DNA of 64,000 bases from Aquila chrysaetos chrysaetos. Lineage: Eukaryota > Chordata > Aves > Accipitriformes > Accipitridae. Numbering within the stretch: position 1 is the first letter of the stretch; every line of letters starts with the position of its first letter. The stretch is from assembly GCF_900496995.4 (NCBI RefSeq), contig NC_044004.1:1736001-1800000 (forward strand), written 5' to 3'. The notes under the pieces were generated by a model. The model was not told where the DNA came from. It searched no databases and worked only from the letters and a program-made list of their open reading frames with translations. A program made the position numbers and the translations under genes. Shown here one piece after another: positions 56,390 to 64,000 of this stretch.

Positions 56390-56472
56390 TCTCCTGGTGC
56401 AGGCAGCTTGTCGGTACCCCCTCGCTTCTCCTCCCGGGGAAAGGGGCTGGAGGAGCGGTGGGGAGCCCGGGG

Positions 56473-56502
56473 GGGACCGGGACCGGGACCGGGACCGGGA
56501 CA
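56473..56502 (+). repeat. GGGACC hexamer repeat, five units
   Basis: Four GGGACC units followed by GGGACA, then a run of seven G. It has the G-run spacing of a G-quadruplex motif and lies about 400 bp before the ATG of the downstream gene. Confidence 0.9.
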
Positions 56503-56878
56503 GGGGGGGTTCGGCGGCTGCAGCGGGCTGCCCCGGCGGAGGGAGCCTGGGAGCAGCCTCCACCGCCGGTCTGGTTTTCATTAAACGGCCGGGCTGGGCC
56601 AAGAAACACAGCAATAAATAAAAGCGAACAATGCCGGCCCCCTCCCTCCAGCCCCCCCCCCAATCCCTCCCACCTCCTCCCGTCGCCCAGCCGGGTGCCT
56701 GGGAACGGGGGGCTCCGGCCACCGGCGAGCGGGGGGCCGGCCGGGGCGAGTGAATGGGTTTTTTTTTTTTTCTGGGGGGGGGAACCGGTGGGAGGGGAGG
56801 GGACCCGAGAACATAAAAAGGGAAGGCAGGACCGGTGACGGCGAACAGAGGCGGTGACAAGCCCCGGGGAGAGCCGGC

Positions 56879-57005
56879 ATGGCCGGGCGGCCCCCCCGCA
56901 AACCCTACAGCCCTGGGGGCTCGGTTGGTTTTAAGGGGTGTCGTCTTTTTTTCTTGGGGGTCTTCTTGCTGCTTCCCGGGCCGGGGGATGCTTCTGGATG
57001 GCGAG
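56879..57005 (+). CDS. ADAM33: ADAM33-like metalloprotease, exon 1 (signal peptide)
   Basis: An ATG in the CpG island opens a frame MAGRPPRKPYSPGGSVGFKG, then CRLFFLGVFLLLPGPGDASGWR (split here), ending at GCGAG/GTAAGA. The 42 codons have a basic N-terminal part, a hydrophobic core LFFLGVFLLL and a small-residue end GPGDASG, so they look like a secretory signal peptide. The exon ends one base into a Gly codon (phase 1), the same phase as the signal-peptide exon of ADAM33 as I recall it. ADAM33 is a membrane-anchored zinc metalloprotease and disintegrin of the meltrin group. By itself exon 1 is not diagnostic; the identity comes from exon 2. The context AGCCGGCATGG has G at +4 but C at -3, a moderate Kozak site. 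Confidence 0.65.
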
Positions 57006-59845
57006 GTAAGAAGGGGCTGGGGGGGGGGGGGGAACCCGTGGGGAGGGGGGTGCGGGTGGGGGTACCCTGGGGGGGTTTGCAGGGGAGAAGTGGCTGTGGA
57101 TCGGGGTGGGGGGGGAGTGGGGGGGCAGCTCTGTCTCCCTTTGGCTCCATCGCCTTGCTGGGGATATGCCCCCCCCCCCCCCAGATCTCCCCTCTCGTTG
57201 GGTCCCCCATGTCCCATCCCAGCGCTGGGGCGGTTGGACTCTGCGCTATGACTCTATATGGTCCGGTTGGGATGGGAGGGCTGGGACCAGCCAGCGCCCC
57301 CCCCCCCCAAAAGAGGGGATGGATTCGGCTTCTCCCCCCCCCCCCCAGCACCCCCTGAACGGCAGAGACACCCCTCGTCTCCCCATCCCGCTCCTCCCTT
57401 AGGTCCCTGCAACCGTCCCAGCTCCGGGCAGTGGCACCTTGAAAGGGAGCTGGCAATGGCTTGTGCTGCTGATGCATGTTTTGGGGTGAAACTTGGCTTT
57501 TTCTGTTGTTGAGGAAGTACGTTATTTTCCCCAGAGGTTCCTATCGCTTTTTCAAATAGGAGGGAGGAGGTTGCCAGGTTGGGTTCAGACTCCTGTAATC
57601 TCTCTTCTCCGTCCCTAATTCCTTCCACAACCCCACCGAGAAGCTGGGGCTGATGCTTCTCCAAGCAAAGCACGTTTTTTTTTTTTATTGTTATATTTTT
57701 ACTTTTGAGCTTTGCTGGGTTCTCTGCTGCTGCTGAAAATAAGTTTTCCAGCAACTCCAAGAGAGACCTGGGCGAGCCGCGCAGCTGGGAGAGGAACAGG
57801 GAGGGTGGTGGGAGCCAGAAACCTCTGTTTGGATTACAGGGGAGAGGAGAAGCAGACGGGAAAGCTGCTCGCTTCGGCTGGAGCCTGGGCGCTGCGGGGC
57901 TCATCTTCGGGCTCGGGCATCCCCCAAATGCGGGGCTGCCCGGCCAAACTGGTGCAAACATCCCAAACGCCAAAGCAATGCTCTTCCTGATGCAGCATTC
58001 CCAGAAAGGGTTGGGAATGAACATGTTTTCCAGGAAAAAAAAAAAAAAAAAAGAGAAGGGGAGGGGGTGGGAAACCCCCTTCTGCACTACATTTGGGTTT
58101 ATTTGACTTAGATTTTTAAGGCCCTATCTCATGCTCTGAGTCTCTCTGATTCCCAGCAAAAGCTATAGTCAAAACAGCGAGAAGCTTAATATATTAACCA
58201 AGAGGTTTTTACAATGTGGCCCAAAGCCCAGCCCAGTAATCCCTGCAGAACGGCTGCCCCTCGTGTCCCGTCCTCTCCCCAGACAGCGTGGGAGAAAGAC
58301 GGGCTTTGCAGCAAGCCGGGAGAGGCAGCGTCTCCCTGCTCTTCTCCCTCTGCAGCAGCCAGCAAAGAAAAAATAAGATTTTTTTTTTTTTTTTTTTCCC
58401 CCTTTTCTCTGTAATGGGAAGGCAGCAAACCCTGCCGGGGCCGCCTGCCCTTTGTGGCTGAACACAAGTCACATCGTGGCCGTGCCTCGGTTTCCCCATC
58501 AGAAAATGAGGCTTATACATGGCTGGGGGATTGGAGGGCCTCGCTAACTCTTTTGGAGGAGGTGAGGAGAAGGAAACTGGGATCATGCCACTACCTTATC
58601 TGCAGTTATTCCTGGAATCTGATTATATGCTATATATAATGAAAGCTGATTAAATGCCACTGTGCGATAGCGCCGGGCGCGTCCCGGGGCCTGGTGGGAC
58701 AGACGTGGCCAGGCTGGGTAGCTCGATCACGTTAAACACTCAGTCTGCAATTCCCAACCAATAACTCCATCTCTTTTTCTTTTTACTTTTCAATAACTTC
58801 ATCTTTGCTCAAGCCAAATCCCCCCAGATCGTTGCATAGGGAACCAAAACAAGCATATAAAATTATAAAGCCATAAGCCCTGTTATTCCACTCCCTTAGT
58901 AAATAACTTTGCCCTTTGCTGGGGAAGGTTATTAGATCCAAGCTTTCACTGACAACATTTGGCTTGGCAAGGTGGTCCAGCCCTTGACATTTTTGCTAGA
59001 CCTTATCCCCTCTCTGCAGCATCTTCAGGTTTTTTTTTCTGGTTTTTTTTTTTTTTTCTGTTGTTGTCCAGGCTTAAGTCATCAGTAGCTGCTCGCTCTG
59101 CTGCAATCAAATACAGCCACATTGTTTAGGAACAAAACAAAAAAAAAAAAAAAAAAAATCTTAGAAAGTCTGCCCGTCTCTAATCGAGCCAAGGAATTGC
59201 TTGTACTGCTCTGCCCGGGGGAGTTGGGATGGCTCAGAGAAACCCGTAATGTGCTGCAGCTATTTTAGCTCCTCTGCTCCCTGCTTGAGCCTGGCTTTGG
59301 CTGGAAAGATGACGGCTCGATTTCTGGGTGATTGAACCACGCTTTCCCGTCCTGTAAATGACGATGTAAAAGTATAAAGCCAAAAAACCAAAAAGCTGTG
59401 TGATTCGGAGATGGAGCGAGCGGGAGGATGCCCTGCTGCCCGCGCAGCCCCTGCCCTCGCCCCGGGGTTGGGGTGCTCTGGGGGTGCTCGGTGGGGTTTG
59501 CCTGGGCTGGTTGGTGATGGCTGGGATGCGAGGTGGGCCAGGGTGGGCTTCAGGGGATTTAGGCCACCGGTTTGGGACCTGGGTGGGCAGCAATGCTCCT
59601 TGGAGGCTTCCAGGAGCAAGGCTGGGTCAGCGATGAAAGTGCTGGCTTGGGGAGGGGGCGAAGCTTTGGCTTCGTGCTGGTGTCCATCCCCCAGAAACAC
59701 CTAAGAGGTGGCCCTGGATGTTGGCCGGAGTCCTCAACTCTGTTCCTTCACCCCCATTTCTCTCCTGATGTGGCTGCAGAGGAGCTCCTGCTCTCAGGGG
59801 CTTGCGAGGTCTGTTTGCGTGCTCACCAGGTCTTTTCTTTCCCAG
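57006..59845 (+). other. Intron 1 of the ADAM33-like gene (2,840 bp)
   Basis: The first 350 bp are still in the CpG island, with runs of up to 12-14 G or C (57021-57032, 57169-57182, 57299-57308, 57337-57347). Later come a T run at 57675-57686, an A run at 58037-58052, a T run at 58380-58397 and an A run at 59141-59157. No interspersed repeat was recognised. Confidence 0.7.
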
Positions 59846-59928
59846 GGCCACCGTCCCATGGAGAGAGGGTCACCCCACACTGGCTCCTCAGGGGCCGTAC
59901 CAGACGAGCCGTCAGCCTCGACGAAAAG
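59846..59928 (+). CDS. ADAM33: ADAM33-like metalloprotease, exon 2 (start of prodomain)
   Basis: Acceptor CCAGGTCTTTTCTTTCCCAG before 59846 and donor AAAAG/GTAAGG after 59928; 83 nt, phase 1 in and phase 0 out. Joined to exon 1 it reads GPPSHGER, then VTPHWLLRGR, TRRAVSLDEK. From memory human ADAM33 has G...VTPHW, a short basic/Gly stretch, and VSLEEP at exactly this place, with the exon break right after it. ADAM12 and ADAM19, the closest paralogues, do not share VTPHW. The zinc site HExxH, disintegrin and transmembrane parts are all downstream of the window. Only about 28 residues carry the match, so the call needs a database comparison, but splice sites, phase and residues agree. Confidence 0.65.
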
Positions 59929-62900
59929 GTAAGGGCAGAGACGGTTCCTCTCCCCTGCACTGTGCGGTCAGATCCTGCACCCGGAGGTCTTCGTGGTGGG
60001 ACTCGGATGGAGATGTCGAGTTTGCGGGTCCCATGATCAGGATGTCGAGTTTATAGGACCCATCGCCCTGTTCAGGTGATGAACAGGGAAAGCAGAGGAT
60101 GCAACAGCGAGTTAATTAAACGTGGTCTTAACTATTGGGCACTAGGAAGGATGGCCAAGAGCTATAGGGTGAGCGGAAAGGAGCTGGGCAGTTTGGAGGG
60201 AGGAGATGGAGGTAATTCATCAGACTGATGGTTTGGCCGGGATAGACAGACTAGCAGTATTAGCTGAAGGGAAAGTGCTGCAGGATTTAAGAGCGATGTC
60301 CTTGGGAAAACTGCAGAGAAGCCGGGCATGGGCTGTGGGGAGGAGAAGACATCTCTTCCCAGGACTGCTGTGCTGGCTCTTGCACCCTCCCCGCCGCCCC
60401 CAGCGTCTCCAAATCCACTTTATGAGATGCTTGCGGTGACCCTTGCCTGGGTTTGGCGCCTTGCCCGGCTCTGGGGTCAACCAGCTCCGCAGCTGCCCAT
60501 CGGCCGCGGCAGCTGGTCCTCGTACCCAGCAGCTGGGAGGGTCTCGGGGGCTGGTGGTCTCCTCCGGGGCAGATCAAATCGCTTCCCAGCACGACGAGCT
60601 TCCCAGCACGATGGTTGTGGAAAACCGTTTTGTTTTGGGGCCGAGCAGATTCGCTGCTGAGAAGACTCAGTGCTGGGAAGGGACGTTCTCTGGTGGCATC
60701 TCCCTGGAGCAGGGGCTGAGGATGCAGCTTTGAAGCCACCTGAGATGCCACCGAGTGAGAAATCCTTGCTCCAGGCAAGGGAAGGAGTCAGCCCTGCTTC
60801 CCGGCAGTGAAACCGGAGAGGGGCTTTGCACTGCCCTGCCTTCTCCGAGGGCCCGGACGATGCCTTTTCCCGGGGGAATTGGGAGCGTCGCTCCCATCGG
60901 TGCCGGCCGCTGGGAATTGTGCTTCTCTGGTAGCTGAAATAGCCCATCGCGTTGGGGATGCTGCGGTCAGAAATGTAGAAATGTCCCCTCCCTTCCTAGC
61001 AGCCCCGGGCCGGTCTATATTTAGGTTGAAGGGCGCTCAAGATGGGGAATGCGTGGCAGCGGGAGGTTTATTTATACTCTTCCTAACGCCCCGCTGCCCG
61101 AAATTGTCCTGGGTGGGTGCAAATCGCAGGCGCATGGGGGTATTTCGGAATTTGACGGGGGACTCCAGGGTCGGTGGGCTGGGACGGCCAGTGGCCAGGA
61201 CCAGGGTAGCTGTGCAGGTCCCGGCATGTTTCCTGGCATCTGCTTTGCCTCCGCTGGCTCCAGCCAGCCCGAAACAAGGAGGCTCCTGTTCCTCGGAGCA
61301 GGGGGAAGGAGGGGAGAGGGAGGGTGGTCGCAGCCGGGAGCAGGGAGGCTTCGTGGGGAAAGGACGGTGGCAACCAAATAACGGATGGGGTACGGGTGAG
61401 CGGGCTCCCCGCTTGCAGACAGAGCCCCAAACCAGCCCAGTACCAGCCCTGGTACTGCTGGTGTGTGTATTTTTAGGATCGATTTAGTCCATCCCGTCCC
61501 CGCCCCGTCTCCTTCTGCCCTCCAGCAAAGATCCTGGAAATAAATGTGACCGTGTGATTGCCGCCAGCGTTGCTCTGTTTGTCCGGGCACGGCTGGTTTT
61601 CAGGGCGGGAGTCTGCAAGGAGACGACATCTGAGTGTGTGAAATGATGGGTTCAAGCGTGGTGACCGCTCCGAGGCTCCTCCATCCCTTCCCCGGGGGCT
61701 GCTCCTCCGCGCAGCAGGCGGGATGCTGCGGGGTGGCCCGTGTCACGGTCCTGGGGGACGTCACCACATCTCCTTTCCCTTCTCCCAGGGGAGCGAGGTC
61801 TAGCCAGCGGGACGAGGAGGAGGAGATGGTGGTGGCCCTGCAGTCCCATCGTGTGCGGGCTGGCACGGCGCTGGGTGGGCCGAACCCTGCCTCCCCCCCC
61901 CTACACCCTCCTCTCTCCTATTGTTCGGGGCTGAACTCCCCGCGGGCTCCACAGCTCCCGGCACACATGGAAATGATTTTGGAGAGGCCGGGGAGGAGGT
62001 CGTGGGGACCCTGATTGCAAACAGCTCCCTTGTCACCACTGGCTTGGGGTGGGATCCTGCCCCGCTGCTGCTGGCATCCTCCTCCTCCTGCCCCTTCCTC
62101 CCGGCTCAGGGCACGGAGCGAAGGCTGCCGGAGCTGACCGTGGGTTTTTCCAGCCCTTCATCCCACCAGGATCCAGCCCCGAGGCACGGGAGTCCCCTGT
62201 GCCCACCCTGGGGACTCACCCAGCCTGTCGTGCTGCCTGTGGTGTTCCCTGTCTTGTTTCTTTCCCTTTGTAATTGCTTTTTTCCCAAGCGTGGTTTCTC
62301 GCTGCAATGGTTTTAAACTGAAAGAGGGTAGGTTTAGACTGGACGTAAGGAAAAAATGTTTTACGATGAGGGTGGTGAGACGCTAGACCAGGTTGCCCCA
62401 AGAAGTTGTGGCTGCCCCATCCCTGGCAGTGTTCAAGGCCAGGTTGGATGGGGCTTTGAGCAACCTGGACTAGTGGAAGGTGTCCCTGCCCGTGGCAGGG
62501 GGGTTGGAACTAGACGATCTTTGAAGGTCCCTTCCAACCCGAATCATTCTGTGATTCCATAAATCACGAGGGCTGAGGAGCACCCAGGCAGAAGAGCCCC
62601 TTAACCTCCCGCCGGGTCTCTCCTGGTACCCCATCCCTGTACGGGAACGCACCTTGGCACCGATGGAGCATCCTTCCACCCACCGCTTCCCCTCACACTG
62701 CCGGCGGTCCGCTGAGTCCCTGGAGCAGCCGGTGTCTCCCTGTCCTGGAGCTGGGACGTGGCCATCCCCTTCATCCTCACTGATGAAGGCTTGGAGCATC
62801 CCCTCCGGTCGTGGTTGGGGTGTGATACCCCGTGCATCCTCCGGCCCTGTGGCACGGGCCCTTCTCCGGGAAGCATTGCGTACCCGTGGGGTCACAGCCC

Positions 62901-64000
62901 TGCTCCGGAGAAGGAAGGGAGGAGAGGACCGCCCGTGGTTTGGGGTGGGCTGCAGGTGCCGAGGACACGCGCTCCTGCAATCTGTTTCCTGCAGGGAAGC
63001 CCTTTTCCCTTTGCGAGGTGTGGCAGGACTGAGCAAACCCTGATGTGGTCCCTGAGCCAAGTTTGCTTCAAAGCAACCAAAAATCCTGCCTCTGCCTCCA
63101 GGGTCTGGATTTCCCTGGTTCCCCCCTGACTCCCCTGGAGCTGGCTGGCCCCGGGATGCTTTTCCAGTGAGCAGCTGGAGCGAGAGGCTTGTCCTTGAGG
63201 TCTCGGATCCCGATTCCGGTGTGCATTTAGGACAAGGGGATGAAGTCCCCGAGCTGTGTTCTTCAAACCCTAACTCCTGCTGCTCGGATCCAGCTGCCTG
63301 GGGAGGACCTGGCTCAGCCGTGATGCTCCAGCTGCAAAACCCATCACCAAATCCTCTACGGAGCATCTCCCGGTAACTCCGATCCCCGTCTTCCTTGTTA
63401 CGTCCAGGCTTGCCTGTGCTTACATAGGAAATCAGGGCTTATGGGACCTGCCCGAGCAGATGGCCGGGCTGTGGTTTGAACGTGGCTTTTGGATTTTGGC
63501 TTAACTAGTGATTTCCCAAGGAGCTCAGTGCTCTCTGAGCCCACTCCTGGGAGAGACGCTCTCCTGCAGGGCAGCGGCTTTCCAGCAAGGGTGGAGGACG
63601 GAGCCTGGGCGAGGAGGATGGCTGGGAGCCGTGGGGAAACAAAGATCGTCTTTCCCCTCGAAGAGCAACGCAAACCCCTTGGCATCAGCTCCTCCGCAAA
63701 CATCGCTGTGGTTTTTCTGATCAGCGGATTAAAAAAGAAAAATAGACTCGAGCTTGGCCCAGTGGGTCTTCTGGGCTGCTCGCAGGCTGGGTCCTGGCCA
63801 GGACAGATTCATCCCAGCTCCTCTTTGCCTCTCCCAGCCCCTGGTGGGACTGGCTTTGCTGGGGTGTTCTGGAGAGGGGCCACCACCTCCACATCCAGCC
63901 AGGGCCAAGAGAAGGTGGTTCCTGCAGCCCGTGGCAGGGACCGGTGCATCCTTTTTGTGGCTGCTGGAGAAAGAAGGTGGCAGCTTTTGGGTGGGGGAGG
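59929..64000 (+). other. Intron 2 of the ADAM33-like gene, 5' part
   Basis: GC-rich sequence with a CR1 tail at 62310-62566. I looked for the next prodomain exon (a phase 0 exon encoding a segment on the GQELLLELEKN pattern) and did not find it, so it probably lies beyond the window. Confidence 0.6.
62310..62566 (+). mobile_element. CR1 LINE 3' end (about 255 bp)
   Basis: Landmarks in order: AGGTTTAGACTGGACGTAAG, a GAAAAAATGTTTTACGATGA segment, CCATCCCTGGCAGTGTTCAA, GGCCAGGTTGGATGGGGCTT, GGGGTTGGAACTAGACGATC and CCCTTCCAACCCGAATCATT ending in CTGTGATTCCAT. It is well preserved and 5'-truncated, as most CR1 copies are. Confidence 0.9.

Larger units (their letters stand above)
56390..57420. 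promoter_or_regulatory. CpG island and promoter region of the ADAM33-like gene
   Basis: Sharply GC-rich and CpG-rich compared with both flanks, and it spans the first exon. It contains five GGGAC(C/A) hexamers, many G- and C-runs, and a TATA-like ACATAAAAAG at 56811-56820. The latter would place a start site about 30 bp on, near 56845, some 35 bp before the ATG. The transcription start is inferred, not shown. Confidence 0.7.

Noticed and set aside
56366-58087. Long proline-rich open frames on the - strand (283, 190 and 277 codons)
   Set aside because: Stop codons are rare in this CpG island by composition alone. The products are Pro/Gly-rich without domains and contain homopolymer-derived runs.
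60807-61487. 226-codon open frame on the + strand
   Set aside because: It is in GC-rich intron, has no domain or conserved pattern and shows no fitting splice borders.
61764-61870. Strong acceptor (TCTCCTTTCCCTTCTCCCAG) before 61789, as a possible third exon of the ADAM33-like gene
   Set aside because: Exon 2 ends in phase 0. In that phase the candidate meets a TAG after four codons, and no other phase resembles the ADAM prodomain.
62470-63366. 298-codon open frame on the - strand
   Set aside because: It overlaps the CR1 tail at one end and has a low-complexity composition expected of GC-rich non-coding DNA.
1-64000. tRNA, rRNA, CRISPR arrays and bacterial-type operons
   Set aside because: I saw none. 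The sequence is vertebrate nuclear DNA with split genes and interspersed repeats.

Overview
The window looks like bird nuclear DNA. It holds most of one large split gene on the + strand and the first two exons of a second. The evidence for a bird is the presence of CR1 retrotransposon 3' ends, two solo LTRs of avian ERVL-like families, short introns and a sharp change from AT-rich to GC-rich DNA. The species cannot be named from what is here.

From 1 to about 49,955 lies the 3' two thirds of ALMS1, the gene for the Alström syndrome centrosome and basal-body protein. I could place 16 consecutive coding exons, from 1114-1231 to 49499-49543. Every junction has AG/GT borders and the reading phase carries through all 15 introns without a stop. 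Together they encode about 2,694 residues and end in the ALMS motif, whose last residues are GRKVPWN followed by TGA. The 5' exons lie before the window. The large exon at 2549-4754 is only 2.2 kb and I see none of the long tandem repeats that make the human counterpart about 6 kb.

The introns carry most of the repeats. They include a nearly complete solo LTR at 8502-9647 (5-bp target duplication with one mismatch), a solo LTR at 37098-37678 (perfect 5-bp duplication GGCAT), a 152-bp fragment of the second LTR family at 1757-1908, a long CR1 copy at about 40500-41432, several CR1 tails, and long G, C and T runs. The 3' UTR has two AATAAA signals.

From about 49,960 to 56,390 is an intergenic stretch in which I find no convincing gene. 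From about 53.9 kb the DNA becomes GC-rich. A CpG island at about 56,390-57,420 surrounds the start of a second + strand gene. Its exon 1 (56879-57005) encodes a signal peptide. Its exon 2 (59846-59928) joins it in phase and encodes a short prodomain segment resembling the start of the ADAM33 prodomain. The remaining exons lie beyond the window. The two genes are tandem neighbours and nothing suggests a shared function: one acts at centrioles and cilia, the other would be a secretory-pathway metalloprotease.

All family assignments are from recognition by eye, without a database search. No bacterial-type system, CRISPR array, tRNA or rRNA gene was seen.
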